Shown here: positions 30,896 through 49,640 of the stretch, piece after piece
How the letters are laid out: each line of letters starts with the position of its first letter
How positions within the stretch are numbered: position 1 is the first letter of the stretch
NCBI GenBank assembly: GCA_035772405.1
Contig: JAYKKM010000043.1
Coordinates: 3,082,501-3,146,500, forward strand
Reading direction: 5' to 3'
Length of the DNA: 64,000 nt
Source: Chrysogorgia sp. JL179-B06
Taxonomy: Eukaryota; Cnidaria; Anthozoa; Scleralcyonacea; Chrysogorgiidae
Notes under the pieces: model-generated
What the model was told of the DNA's origin: nothing
The model's database searches: none
The model's input: only the letters and a program-made list of their open reading frames with translations
Translations under genes and position numbers: made by a program

Positions 30896-33045
30896 AATTA
30901 TACCATGAGCTCGAGTCGTATATGAGCTCGCGCCGAGTTGGCTATTAGTTCATACACGACGAGAGCGAATGGTATAATTGTTTTATAATATAGCAAAACA
31001 TTTAAAGATAATAATCGGAAAAACTGTTGATATGTCGCGGTGAATAAATTATTTAATTGAAAGCAACGAACTTCCGGCACATCTACTTCCGTCATGCGTA
31101 ATGTTGTCACGTATGAAAGGTTTCTCGCTGAGTTGAAAACAGCTTCAGAATTTTGTCTGAGAGCCAAAAATTCGTTGAGATGGTTCAATAAAGAAAAAAA
31201 GATCCTTCGAAAAGCCAAAAGGTGGCTCAATTTTTAGTTATTGTATCACGGTTGTGAATATTTGCGCTTTTAAGAGGACGTGAAAGCTAAAAAAACATTA
31301 GCGAAAATCTCGCTTTGTTGTTTTTCGATGTTTATCACCTAAAAATAACAAAAGTTTTCATTCATAATGCTTTATTACTTCAAAAATTATCTTTACTGAA
31401 TAATAATCATAATATTTGTAAGAAATATGTGTTGCTAGCTAACTTTTATCCTTTTTATTTTGTCTGACAAAACAATTAACAATTCAGTCGGGTTTTTCAA
31501 AGCCTTAAGACGATTTTTAAAGTGGATTTTGTATCATAACTTCGTAAATTTTGCACTTGGTTAATGTATTTTCTGTTGAATATTAGCCTTACTCCTCTCA
31601 GTTCAGGTTTTTCGCTCTTGTGTGTCAAAGAAACAACCAGTTTCATCTGCAGTGAGGTTGAGAAAATCACGCCGCCATTTTGTTTTTTCATTACTAGTGA
31701 TATATGAGCTGATAGCTTGCTAGTATAAGAACCAATCAGATTGGATGGCTATATTATAAATATATTTATAATATAGCCATCCACCGTATATGAGCTGTTC
31801 TGCAATCTGATTGGTTCTCATACTAGCAAGCTATCAGCTCATATATCACTAGTAATGAAAAATCAAAATGGCGGCCGGTGTGATTTTCTCAACCTACTGC
31901 AGATGAAACTGGCTGTTTCTTTAACGCACAAGAGCGAAAAACCTGAACTGAGAGGAGTAAGGCTAATGTTCAACAGAAAATACATTAACCAAGTGCAAAA
32001 TTTACGAAGTTATAATGCAAAATCCACTTTAAAAATCGTCTTAAGGCTTTGAAAAACCCGACTGAATAGGCAATTCCCGCTATAGCAATGCATCATGGGA
32101 GTTGTGGGATACTTTCACTTTCAGACGAAATGGCCGCCACGAAGCGAGCATTTTGCTTGAAAGAATTACTGGCTTTTTAAATAATATTTTCTTCCACCAA
32201 AGAGAATTTTACAGTTCTCATTAGGATTGTGAGGGTATGAACCACATTCTGCGCCAAAGGCAGTGAAATCGCAGCTGAAATAAGCGAGAAAATGACTTCA
32301 GAGTGATTCATGGAGCGACTATTCTTCGAATAAAAACGTTCTTGAAGAAGGGCCTTTCTGGACATTAGCAGGTGAGTAAGCGCATGGATTGCTGCACAGT
32401 AAATCATTCGGCTTCAGTGACATGTATGAATGGTTGATCTGTCAGGATCGCGTAGTTGTTGTGCTGGCAAGTATTTCTTAATACTTTTTTTTGCTTGTTG
32501 AAATTGACAAGGTCTGGCGTTGTGCTCGATCAGTTGTTCGATAATTATCTCCTCGCGAGACAATGTTTTTTAAATTGTTTTGGCGCGAAATAAACCTGTT
32601 TCAGGTATTTTACAAAAGCTCCAAATGCAAAGCACTTTCGCCTGGTTTCTTGTCGTTGTTTTCCTTTTCTATTTCCATTGTTGTCGTTGGTTCGTATCCT
32701 CTCAAAATAACAAGTAGGTTCGAGAATTTGTTTAGGTTGTAAATATAATTTCAGGACTATAAATTCACTAAATATTTTGAAAAACTATAGAGTTTTTTAC
32801 CAATAAACCTTTTAAAATATTTAATGTAAATATAGGAAATAAATCTCTCAATGTAAATATAGAAATATTATACTTATAATAATAAACTAGTCCATGTATT
32901 AAACCATAGATATATGTAGTTAAATCGTAAGAATAATTCTAAATTTGTAGTTTAAATAATTTGTAGTTTATATAATAAAGTTTTATCATAAAATATACAG
33001 TATATATATTTTATGATGGAGGATGAACCTTGCACTTCAGTGGAG
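30896..33045 (+). repeat. Left inverted arm of the DNA transposon
   Basis: It matches 34778-36363 inverted, including the last 33 bp, ATGATGGAGGATGAACCTTG and on, so the arm encodes the first 11 residues of the transposase. A 580-bp palindromic MITE (31485-32064) is inserted in it, and about 20 bp present in the right arm (near 36310) are missing. Confidence 0.88.
31485..32064. repeat. Palindromic MITE inserted in the left arm
   Basis: The ends are CAGTCGGGTTTTTCAAAGCC and its inverse GGCTTTGAAAAACCCGACTG. The arms are about 280 bp around an AT-rich centre at about 31760. The right transposon arm at about 35756-35775 preserves the empty site. Mirror open frames (64-65 codons, MKNQNGG / MKKQNGG) are palindrome artefacts. 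Confidence 0.88.
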
Positions 33046-33650
33046 GAAAAGGAACAATTGCTAGTTACAGAAACTACAAGAAATAAGAGCTTGAAAAAGA
33101 AAGGAAAATGTGGTGGAACATGTTGCTGTGTCCCTAATTGTGTTAGCAACTCTAGAAAAAATCCAGAGCTCTCATTTTACAAATTTCCAAAAGACCCCAA
33201 GCTAAGAAAGACTTGGTTACATTGGGTGAGCAGAACTGACTTCACACCAAATGAGCACCACAGAGTTTGTTCAAAACACTTTGAGGGTGGGAAGAAGACT
33301 TATCTTGGCAACATACCAACTCTTGTACCCAAACTTATCAAGCCTACCCCAACCAAACCTCGACCAACATACAGATGTAGGGAAAGAACTCAGACTGTGC
33401 TGGATGATTTCCAAGCACAAGTGGACACTCTGAACACATGCAAGATAAGCTCCACAAACTCGAGGATTTGGTTGAGTTGCTGAAACAACAAAAGCAACAA
33501 CAAGAAGTTGATATTTCAACTCTCAGGGAAAAGCTTGACCAACAAACATTTTCTGTTCAACGCTTTAAAAGCAGTGATGCTGATTTTGAATTATACACTG
33601 GATTTTCAAATTACAGTACATTCAAAGCTCTGTATGATTATCTTTGCCCT
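33013..33650 (+). pseudogene. THAP-domain transposase, N-terminal half (frameshifted, truncated)
   Basis: Start ATG-ATG at 33013 lies in the transposon arm. Residues about 35-92 form a THAP zinc-dependent DNA-binding domain: CCVPNC, then SFYKFPKD, KTWLHWV and VCSKHF, matching C-x2-4-C...C-x2-H with the conserved W and FP. A one-base change near 33440 shifts the frame. The other frame continues as a Gln-rich coiled coil (MQDKLHKLEDLVELLKQ) and then FELYTGFSNYSTFKALYDYL, the helix-turn-helix block before the DDE nuclease. At about 33645 the sequence switches into antisense nuclease-gene sequence, so the DDE catalytic domain is lost. The intact protein would bind the arms and cut. Confidence 0.75.
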
Positions 33651-34810
33651 GCATGTTCATTTTCAGTTCCCCATTGACAACTTGCATTTCTTGCTGTGTG
33701 AGATGTCTTAATGACTTTGTTTATTATGCTCTTAGGGTAGATGGTTTGTCGTCTCTTCATCACTGAGCCAAATATTGATGATGTCAACCGACATCTTCTT
33801 TGGGCATACCATTCTGCACAATCACTCTGTGCACGTGTGTTTTTTCTCTATTTCTAAACATGTCTTGTTGTCGACTAGTAATCTGTCTTTGACAAACTCT
33901 GTGCATTTTTGTTGTACGGGAACTGCAGAAAAATCAATTTGTTCATTTAATTTTGCCAGGATATGCTGTCTTATAGCTGTTGCTTCTAGTTTACTTCCTG
34001 CTGCTTCTGCATTAAGCACTCTCTGCCTGGATGGTAATTTGTTGACATCAAATTCACATGGAATGCAGTCATTGTCTGTGAGAAGTCCAATTAAGGAGCA
34101 ATTACTTCCAGCTGTTTCCAAGCCAACTTTAAGTCGTTCCAAGTCACTTTTGCTGATCTTCTCTGATGTTAAACTATACATTGCCCTCTTGCCTTCTACA
34201 ATAGGACGTTTACGGCCATTTTTGTCCTTTTCATAGCTATCTTGGGGGAAAATAAGATCCTCAAAAAGAATGACTTCCTGTGATACAGCATTTTTGGGAA
34301 CATGCCACTGTTGAAGTTCCTGAGTACACGTTTTGTCATCGGGTATCTCAGTCAGTCCTAACTCTATAAAGTCCAAAAGTTGAAACAAAAGGACTGCTAC
34401 ATGCTTGCAACGAGCTCCAGCAGGGCAGTAACATTATGCAAACACAATATCCCCAGAGATTTGGTCCAAGTGAACATAAACCAGATACTCTTTTTTCGCA
34501 TTTGGGCACTTACTTTACAACGAACAAAGAAATGGACTGCTTCAGGACCTTTCTTTACATTTGGTTTGACCTTGATTTGTGTTGTAAACCCAGCCTTAAA
34601 AAGGCGATATCCACCTTTCTTGTGTTTTAAGGCCTCTGCAGGCTTGTGATCTGCTGTTTTTTCAGATTCAAAAATTAAGTGTTCTTCCAATTTTTGATAT
34701 GAAAAGCCAGGGATATCTGTTAAGTTCTTTGTCCACATTTCACCTCCTGGAACTAGCAATTGTATCTCTCTTTTACTCTCCACTGAAGTACAAGGTTCAT
34801 CCTCCATCAT
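33640..34810 (-). pseudogene. SWIM zinc finger/YqaJ-type nuclease partner gene, N-terminal half
   Basis: ATG-ATG at 34810 in the right arm gives MMEDEPCTSVE, the same first 11 residues as the transposase. The N-terminal part has GGYRLFKAGFTTQIKVKPNV and an FFVRCKVSAQMRKK segment. Across a frame change near 34430 a SWIM-like finger (CVC ... CPAGARCKHVAVLL) leads into LLDFIELGLTEIPDD and LQQWHVPKNA. A second frame change at about 33836 (A-run) is followed by ARAQSDC-like sequence, RRCRLTSSIFGSVMKRR and SCQWGTENE. These are the opening motifs of the YqaJ/lambda-exonuclease fold. The rest of that fold is deleted. The predicted role is a nuclease acting with the transposase; its exact job in this family is not established to my knowledge. 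Confidence 0.65.
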
Positions 34811-36363
34811 AAAATATATATACTGTATATTTTATGATATAACTTTATTATATAAACTACAAATTATTTAAACTACAAATTTAGAATTATTCTTACCATT
34901 TAACTACACTATCTATGGTTTAACTACATGGACTAGTTTATTATTATAAGTATAATATTTCTATATTTACATTGAGAGATTTATTTCCTATATTTACATT
35001 AAATATTTTAAAAGGTTTATTGGTAAAAAACTCTATAGTTTTTCAAAATATTTAGTGAATTTATAGTCCTGAAATTATATTTACAACCTAAACTAATTCT
35101 CGAACCTACTTGTTATTTTGAGAGGTACGAACCAACGACAACAATGGAAATAGAAAAGGAAAACAACGACAAGAAACCAGGCGAAAGTGCTTTGCACTTG
35201 GAGCTTTTGTAAAATACCTGAAACAGGTTTATTTCGCGCCAAAACAATTTAAAAAACATTGTCTCGCGAGGAGATAATTATCGAACAACTGAATACTGAT
35301 CGAGCACAACGCCAGACCTTGTCAATTTCAACAAGCAAAAAAAGTATTAAGAAATACATGCCAGCACAACAACTACGCGATCCTGACAGACCAACCATTC
35401 ATACATGTCACTGAAGCCGAATGATTTACTGTGCAGCAATCCATGCGCTTACTCACCCGCTAATGTCCAGAAAGGCCCTTCTTCAAGAACGTTTTTATTC
35501 GAAGAATAGTCGCTCCATGAATCACTCTGAAGTCATTTTCTCGCTTATTTCAGCTGCGATTTCACTGCCTTTGGCGCAGAATGTGGTTCATACCCTCACA
35601 ATCCTAATGAGAACTGTAAAATTCTCTTTGGTGGAAGAAAATATTATTTAAAAAGCCAGTAATTCTTTCAAGCAAAATGCTCGCTTCGTGGCGGCCATTT
35701 CGTCTGAAAGTGAAAGTATCCCACAACTCCCATGATGCATTGCTATAGCGGGAATTGCCTATTGTGAATTGTTTTGTCAGACAAAATAAAAAGGATAAAA
35801 GTTAGCTAGCAACACATATTTATTACAAATATTATGATTATTATTCAGTAACGATAATTTTTGAAGTAATAAAGCATTATGAATGAAAACTTTTGTTATT
35901 TTTAGGTGATACACATCGAAAAACAACAAAGCGAGATTTTCGCTAATGTTTTTTTAGCTTTCACGTCCTCTTAAAAGCCCAAATATTCACAACCGTGATA
36001 CAATAACTAAAAATTGACCCACCTTTTGGCTTTTCAAAGGATCTTTTTTCTTTATTGAACTATCTCAACGAATTTTTGGCTCTCAGACAAAATTCTGAAG
36101 CTGTTTTCAACTCAGCGAGAAACCTTTCATACGTGACAACATTACGCATGACGGAAGTAGATGTGGCGGAAGTTCGTTGATTTCAATTAAATAATTTATT
36201 CACCGCGACATATCAACAGTTTTTCCGATAATCTTAAAATGTTTTGCTATATTATAAAACAATTATACCATTCGCTCTCGTCGTGTATGAACTAATAGCC
36301 AACTCGGCGCTGCGCGCCTCGTTGGCTATGAGCTCATATACGACTCGAGCTCAAGGTATAATT
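34778..36363 (-). repeat. Right inverted arm of the DNA transposon
   Basis: 1586 bp, inverted copy of the left arm without the MITE. It contains the promoter region shared by both genes, with TATATATTTTATGATGGAGG just at the start codon. A 20-bp TAGCCAACGAGGCGCGCAGC-type segment near 36310 is absent on the left. Confidence 0.88.
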
Positions 36364-36365
36364 GC

Positions 36366-43690
<7,325 letters not shown>

Positions 43691-46083
43691 TGCTCTAACT
43701 ATATGTTGTTGAGCACTCTTTGCATTTCGTAGACCAAAACCTACACGTATATTTGCACCCGTATATCGGTTGTGCACTCTTGTTTACGTTATTCATTCCT
43801 ATCTAACCTTAAAATGCGGCAATTTCGATTTGACTATTCGCTAAAGAATATCCCTATACCATCACAGGACGCTTATTTGAAGAATTTGATTGAAAAAGTG
43901 GAAAGTGTATTAAAACGTATGAGATGGAAAGCCAATTTCTTTCTTAAAAACAAAAATAGTGAGAACCAAAAGAACCTTTTCGGCCTTGCGTCCACCAAAA
44001 CACCTCCTTCGATTCCAGATATGAAACCCTTCGAAGACGAAATTATAAAACTAATCGAGAATGTACAATTCCGGCCATATAGGAACCAATTTCAGAAATC
44101 TTTGGCTAACGATTTAAAGAAAATTAATACGTCTCCCAACATTATCATTTTTGCAGACAAAACTCGGAATATTTATGAAACCCCGCCCGACATATACAAC
44201 AATCTCTTACATGACAACATCACGAAAACATATAAACATGGATCCGAGGACTCTATAGATGAAATTGACTCAGAACTAAAAGACATTTCGAACAATTTAG
44301 GAATCGGCGACAGAATTGAAAAAATGAAAAAAACGCGAAGCATTTATATCTTTAAAAGACCACAAAGAAAATTTCGAAAACAACCCAAAATGTCGATTAA
44401 TTAACCCCGCCAAAAGCGAATCCGGAAAACTAAGCAAAGCTATTTTGGACAAAATTAATTCTAATTTGAGACAAAAACTGAATTTTAAATCAATGGAGAA
44501 ATACAAAACAAGTTATTGAGTGGTTTGGCAATATAAAAGATAAGGACAGACACAGTTTCATTTCATTTGACATTGTCGATTTCTATCCATCTATTTCTGA
44601 AAAACTATTGGACCAAGCCCTGTCCTGGGCTTCAAATTTGGCTACTATACCTCAAAACAACATTTCAATAATAAAACACGCTAGAAAATCCCTCCTTTTC
44701 AATAGCGGAATTTCATGGATAAAAAAAGATAGCAAGAATTTGTTCGACGTTACCATGGGCAGTTTCGACGGCGCGGAAATTTGTGAGCTCGTAGGCCTTT
44801 TCATTTTAAACCACCTAAGTAAGAAATTTGGCAAAGAAAGCATCGGCCTATATAGAGATGACGGTTTGGCTATCATAAAAAGTAAATCAGCACGTTTAGC
44901 AGACAAAACAAGAAAAGATCTCCACAAAATTTTCGAGCAATTTGACCTAAAAATCACCGCCGAATCAAATTTACGTATAGTAAACTTTTTAGATGTAACT
45001 TTCGACCTTAACAATGGAAAACTATAGGCCCTATAGGAAGCCCAATGACGATCCGCTATACATAAATATGCACTCTAACCACCCACCAAGCATAACAAGG
45101 CAACTACCTGCATCAATTAACAAACGCATTAAACTCCTTTCGTCAGATGAGCAAACTTTTCAGGAATCTGCACCCTTATATCAGAACGCGCTTAGGCACA
45201 GCAACTTTAATCATGAACTTAGCTACACTCATGATACACCGCAACGACCACGTAGGAATAGGCAACGCAATATCATTTGGTTCAACCCACCATTTAGCAA
45301 GAGTGTCAGCACTAACATAGGACGTAATTTCCTTAGCCTAATTGACAAACATTTCCCTCCGCACCACAAGCTCCATAAGATTTTTAACAGAAATACAGTT
45401 AAAGTAAGTTACAGCTGCATGAACAATGTTAAGTCAATAATCACTAAGCACAATGCACGCATAGCTAGGAACATCAAACCGCAGGATAGGGACGCTACTA
45501 ATTGCAGTTGTAGAGAGAACACCATTTGCCCGCTTCAAGAACAATGCATGACTAGAGACATAGTATACAAAGCAACAGTGACAGTAAACATCACAAACGA
45601 AATAAAACACTACATTGGTATGACTGCAACCACATTCAAAGAGCGATTGGCCAACCACACTAAATCTTTTCAACATAAAAAGCATGAAAATGACACCGAA
45701 CTTTCGAAATATATTTGGACATTGAAAGAAAACAATAAAGATTTCAGTATTAATTGGCAAATTCTAAAACATTCTATTTCGTACACAGGAGGATCAAAAC
45801 GATGCAATTTATGTTTAGAAGAAAAATTTTGTATTTTAAAAGAAAAAAATAAGAATAGTTTACTCAACAAAAGAGCGGAAATAATTTCACAGTGTCGTCA
45901 TCGTAATAAATTTCGCGTAATCAACGCAAACAAAGCCATGACCTCATGCTTTGTCCCCCACATACGCCCCCACTTTCCGGCAGAAAGCCTATAAATAAGC
46001 GGTCATCCCTTTCGATATTGTCACTGCCTGAAGATTCTTTTACAGATGAAACAAGTTGTAGCAGACCAGTTTTGAGGTAAGCG

Positions 46084-46088
<5 letters not shown>
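43691..46088 (+). mobile_element. Penelope-like element copy D, full length (mirror of A), frameshifted
   Basis: Plus strand: 43772-44404 (N-terminal RT part), 44608-45027 (RT core with YRDDG) and 45014-45994 (cysteine cluster and GIY-YIG). Breaks are an extra A in the A-run at about 44331, an extra T at about 44485 and an extra A at about 45020; each is one base longer than in the sister copies. It ends at GAGGTAAGCGAAAA, about 65 bp short of the 3' end seen in copy B, and runs straight into (TA)n. Confidence 0.85.

Positions 46089-46148
<60 letters not shown>
46089..46148. repeat. (TA)n tract interrupted by the BEL element
   Basis: TA run following copy D. It resumes on the other side of the BEL element at 53218, so the LTR element landed in this tract. 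Confidence 0.9.
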
Positions 46149-46152
<4 letters not shown>

Positions 46153-46419
46153 CTGATCCTTCAGGCCACTGGGGCCCTTCTCCAGCAGTAACGAATATAA
46201 ACACAAAAGGTTTTATAACTATTTATTGACTCTTGGTTGATTCGTAAAAAGAGGTGCTGACTTCGGCCTAGCACACTAAACAACAGAATGAAATTGACAA
46301 GATAAAAGCCCCCCTGGCTTGATTGGAGAACCAATGAAATCCGCCAGATTGAGGAAATGGCGGGAACAAAACAAAGGCTAATTTTAGACCTAAACTAACA
46401 AGGCCGCGAGGTCAGAACA
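46149..46419 (-). repeat. BEL 3' LTR
   Basis: 271 bp, TGTTCTGA...TCAGAACA, with an 8-bp perfect terminal inverted repeat. By eye it differs from the other LTR at one base. Confidence 0.92.
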
Positions 46420-46488
46420 CTCCTCGCCTGGTATGAAAATACCACTCATAATGTACTGTATATATATACTGAATAATATGTTCAAAAG

Positions 46489-48153
46489 TCAGCTTAGTTC
46501 GTCTACTGTCTTGAGCAAAATGACTTCTGTAACTGGTCTGGTGTATGTATGCTTCGTCCCGTCTTTCGCAGTCACCAACTCCACCTTTCGAACTTTCTTA
46601 TCTTCGCTTTGGTAGACTTTGGTAATCCGAGCAAGAGGCCACTCGTTTCTTGCCACTTCTTTACGACGAAGCAGGACCAGATCACCCTCTTTTAGGTTTG
46701 GTAACTCATTCTTCCATTTTCTTCTCGGCTGAAGCATGGGCAGAAACTCCTTCCTCCATCGGGACCAAAAAACGTTAGCTAAATGTTGAACTTGTCGCCA
46801 TTGTTTAGCGTGTAGATCTGTTTGGCTGAAAACCCCTGGCGTTGTCTTAAGTGTCCCTGATTTCTGAGTTAGTAGGGTGGATGGCGTAAGGATTTCTGGT
46901 ATAGATGGATCGTTGGAAACTGGCACCTGAGGTCTGTTGTTGACTATGGCCGTGACTTCCGCCATGAGAGTTGAAAGGACCTCATGGGTAAGTTGTCTGT
47001 ATCCAAGATCAGCGAGCATTGAGTCTAGTATCTTCCTTGAGATTCCAATCATTCGTTCCCATACACCGCCTGCGTGAGATGCGTATGGAGGGTTGAAAAC
47101 CCATTCACTGCCTTCGCGGTTGAGGTAGGCTTCGATGTCCTTTGTGTTCATCTCTTTGAGGGCCGCGGCTAGTTCGTTGTGTGCCCCAACAAAGTTTGTC
47201 CCACAGTCGGAACGAAGTTGTGCAACTGGTCCCCTAATCGCCAGGAATCTGCGTAAAGCGTTAATGAAGCTTGAGGTATCTAAGGACTCGATTAGCTCGA
47301 TGTGGATTGCTCTGATAGTGAGACAGGTGAAGATCACTGCCCAGCGTTTATTGCAAGCAGCTCCTCCTCTGGTGCGTCGAGTCATTACTTGCCACGGTCC
47401 AAAAACGTCAAGGCCAACGTAAGTGAATGGAGGGACTGGAGTAAGGCGTTGTTGGACTGGAAGGTCGGCCATCTTTTGGTGTTGCGGTTTTCCCCTCAGC
47501 TTCTTGCATTTTAGACATCGGTGGATGACTTTGCTCACTAGCCGTTTACCTCCAACTATCCAGTAGCCGTTTGCTCTCACTATACCGTGCGTGAAATGAC
47601 GCCCTTGGTGCTTGACTTCGTTGTGGAGATGCTCGACGATGAGGGTCGTGACATGATGTGATCCTGGTAGAATCAGTGGGTGACGCTCTTCGTTGGTGAG
47701 ATCGGCTCGATCAAGACGTCCACCAACGCGCAATAGACCCCCAGTGTCAATTATCGGGCTTAGTTTTGAAATCACGCTTGTTCTTGCTAGTATCTTCTTC
47801 TTCTCGATGCGTTCAATGTCCTCACCGAATGCCTCGTGCTGTAGATTTCTAATTATCACCGTCTCTGCTTGCTTTCGCGTATTGACAACACTGGAAACAG
47901 CTGTTTCTGCGATCGGCGTATTTTCTGGTGTCGGAAGATTAGAATCGTTGAGGAGTGTAGCTCGATTGTGTGATTGAGCAAACAGGATCAGCCGCGATAC
48001 TGCTTTTACCAGATTATTCCACTGCGAAAATCTCAAAAAACGATCTGACCCAAGGAACTTCTTTTTCTGTACGGTTGTGCTTAGTGTCTTGATCTCTAGG
48101 CGAACTTCAGGATCGTCTGTAGACGTTTCTACGGTTGACGGGTCTACTTGCAT
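46489..48153 (-). CDS. BEL integrase region
   Basis: 554-codon open piece. An H2C2-type zinc-binding segment (HHVTTLIVEHLHNEVKHQGR, then CLKCKKL) precedes the integrase core: VGLDVFGPW (D), RSDCGTNF (D) and HAGGVWERM (E). The C-terminal domain includes FWSRWRKEFLP and LKEGDLVLLRR, as in BEL elements (DUF5641). The D, D and E residues are present. It overlaps the preceding RNase H frame by 10 bp, meaning a frame change and not a separate gene. It would insert the cDNA into the host chromosome. Confidence 0.88.
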   Translation of the reverse strand: MQVDPSTVETSTDDPEVRLEIKTLSTTVQKKKFLGSDRFLRFSQWNNLVKAVSRLILFAQSHNRATLLNDSNLPTPENTPIAETAVSSVVNTRKQAETVIIRNLQHEAFGEDIERIEKKKILARTSVISKLSPIIDTGGLLRVGGRLDRADLTNEERHPLILPGSHHVTTLIVEHLHNEVKHQGRHFTHGIVRANGYWIVGGKRLVSKVIHRCLKCKKLRGKPQHQKMADLPVQQRLTPVPPFTYVGLDVFGPWQVMTRRTRGGAACNKRWAVIFTCLTIRAIHIELIESLDTSSFINALRRFLAIRGPVAQLRSDCGTNFVGAHNELAAALKEMNTKDIEAYLNREGSEWVFNPPYASHAGGVWERMIGISRKILDSMLADLGYRQLTHEVLSTLMAEVTAIVNNRPQVPVSNDPSIPEILTPSTLLTQKSGTLKTTPGVFSQTDLHAKQWRQVQHLANVFWSRWRKEFLPMLQPRRKWKNELPNLKEGDLVLLRRKEVARNEWPLARITKVYQSEDKKVRKVELVTAKDGTKHTYTRPVTEVILLKTVDELS

Positions 48154-48914
48154 ATCCTTGGGTGGGTTTTGGTCGTAGAGGAACTTTGGACCAGTAAGCC
48201 ACCTATAGAGCTTCCGAGATCGCTAGCTTTCACTGAGCGAGTGGCTAGATCAGCGGGGTTGAGATGCGTCGATACGTAGCGCCATTGCTCTGCGGAAGAA
48301 TACTTTCTGATTCGTTCCACTCGGTTGGTCACGTAAACGTAGAATCGTCTAGTTTCGTTAGTGACGTACCCCAATACTACTTTGCTGTCCGAATAGTACG
48401 TGATTGAGTCTGGCTGAACCACTTTCTCTTCCAGAATTAATCCAGTGATCTCCACTCCGAGTACGGCAGCGCACAACTCCAGCCGAGGGATAGTGGTAGC
48501 GTGGGATGGCACCAGCTTGGCTTTCCCAAGAACAAACGATACTTCGACTTGACCATTGGGCTGGACGGTTTTCAAATAGGAAACTGCCGCGATGCCTTGC
48601 ACTGAAGCATCACAAAAGGTGTGGAGCTCGGTACGTCTTGCTTGTTCAAGCGATGCCGTGGCGTAAGCACGAGGAATATGGAGATGCTGTAGGTCAAAAA
48701 GTGATTCGCACCACGATTGCCAGGCTGGTTTATACTCTTGAGGAAGCGGCTTGTCCCATTCTTCAAATTGTCGCTCTTTTAGATGCGTTGACATGGATCT
48801 AAGAATAATTTTCCCATGGATTACTACTGGTGCGGCAATTCCTAACGGGTCGTACAGGCTATTAATCACTGATAAAACACCGCGTCTTGTAAATGGCTTG
48901 TCTCCAAGGGTCAC
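48144..48914 (-). CDS. BEL RT thumb/RNase H region
   Basis: 256-codon open piece. LYDPLGIAAPVVIHGK (RT connection) is followed by RNase H motifs HTFCDASVQG, IPRLELCAAV, YYSDSKVVLGY and LNPADLATR. The catalytic acidic residues appear present. Confidence 0.85.
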   Translation of the reverse strand: MTLGDKPFTRRGVLSVINSLYDPLGIAAPVVIHGKIILRSMSTHLKERQFEEWDKPLPQEYKPAWQSWCESLFDLQHLHIPRAYATASLEQARRTELHTFCDASVQGIAAVSYLKTVQPNGQVEVSFVLGKAKLVPSHATTIPRLELCAAVLGVEITGLILEEKVVQPDSITYYSDSKVVLGYVTNETRRFYVYVTNRVERIRKYSSAEQWRYVSTHLNPADLATRSVKASDLGSSIGGLLVQSSSTTKTHPRICK

Positions 48915-49640
48915 TCTGAAGGTAAACGTGTCCGTTTCTAAATCCCAACATACGCCGTGGTGTCTTGGTTCATGTCCAGGTCACGAAAGCCAGAAGCTCG
49001 GTCTTCACTTGAAAATGCGTGGGTTACTTTTAGGTCGTTGGATGCGATTTTATGAAGACGGAGGTTAGCGTGGCTAGTATGGCTTGAGTACGTCGTAGTA
49101 AGTCAATGGCTTGTTTGCTTTCAGGCGTGGACTTTAGACCATCATCCACGTAAAAGTCTTTGTCTACGAATTCCTTGGCATCGGATCCAAATTCGGCTTC
49201 TCCGAGTAGTGCTGTCTTCCTGAGACCAAATGTTGCAACTACTGGCGATGAAGTATTTCCAAAGAGATGGACCTTCATCCTGAACTCCATTACCTCTCCG
49301 TCAGGATTGTTGTCCTTGTACCACAGAATTTGCAGAAAGCGTATGAATAGAACATCTGCTCTATGTCGACCATGAATGCAGTGGAATTCTGGCGGAAGCG
49401 TATAGTAGAACACCCAGTAGACTGTTTGTAAAGTCGGGACCATGCAGAGAGGAGTAGTTTATTCAAAGATACTCCATCGGTTTCTGCAGCAGAGTCGAAG
49501 ACTACCCGGATCTTTTCAGGCTTCTGGGGGTGGTATAGACACCAAAGTGTGGAAGATACCAACATGGCTTAGTCGAGGAAAGATCTTTGGGTGGCACAAG
49601 TTCGGCATGTCCCTTGTCAAGAATCTTTTTGCATGAAGTC
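48915..49640 (-). pseudogene. BEL reverse transcriptase core, broken
   Basis: Three frames carry KIRVVFDSAAE, AFMVDIEQMFYS, WYKDNNPDGE and DFYVDDGLKS. Both catalytic blocks (VDIEQMF, YVDDG) are visible. About 25 bp seem deleted between MFYS and the WYKDNN block, where BEL elements usually have an HRD-containing stretch. Further one-base shifts occur at about 49525, 49445 and 48960. This copy could not make an intact polymerase. Confidence 0.75.

Larger units (their letters stand above)
30896..36363. mobile_element. ISL2EU-like DNA transposon with long inverted arms and two convergent genes
   Basis: The ends AATTATACC(A/T)TGAGCTCGAG are inverted copies. The arms run 30896-33045 and 34778-36363, about 1.56-1.59 kb of matching sequence once a nested MITE is removed from the left arm. 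The unique centre (33046-34777) has a THAP-domain transposase fragment (plus) and a SWIM/YqaJ nuclease fragment (minus), converging near 33650. A THAP/HTH/DDE transposase paired with a YqaJ-type nuclease is, as I recall it, the ISL2EU (IS4EU) arrangement. The C-terminal halves of both genes are gone, so this is a deleted non-autonomous copy. It sits between (TA)n tracts, consistent with a TA-type target. Confidence 0.75.

Noticed and set aside
49617..49620. Programmed frameshifting between the BEL ORFs
   Set aside because: The breaks are many, in different homopolymers, and BEL elements usually have one ORF. One-base length changes or errors are simpler.
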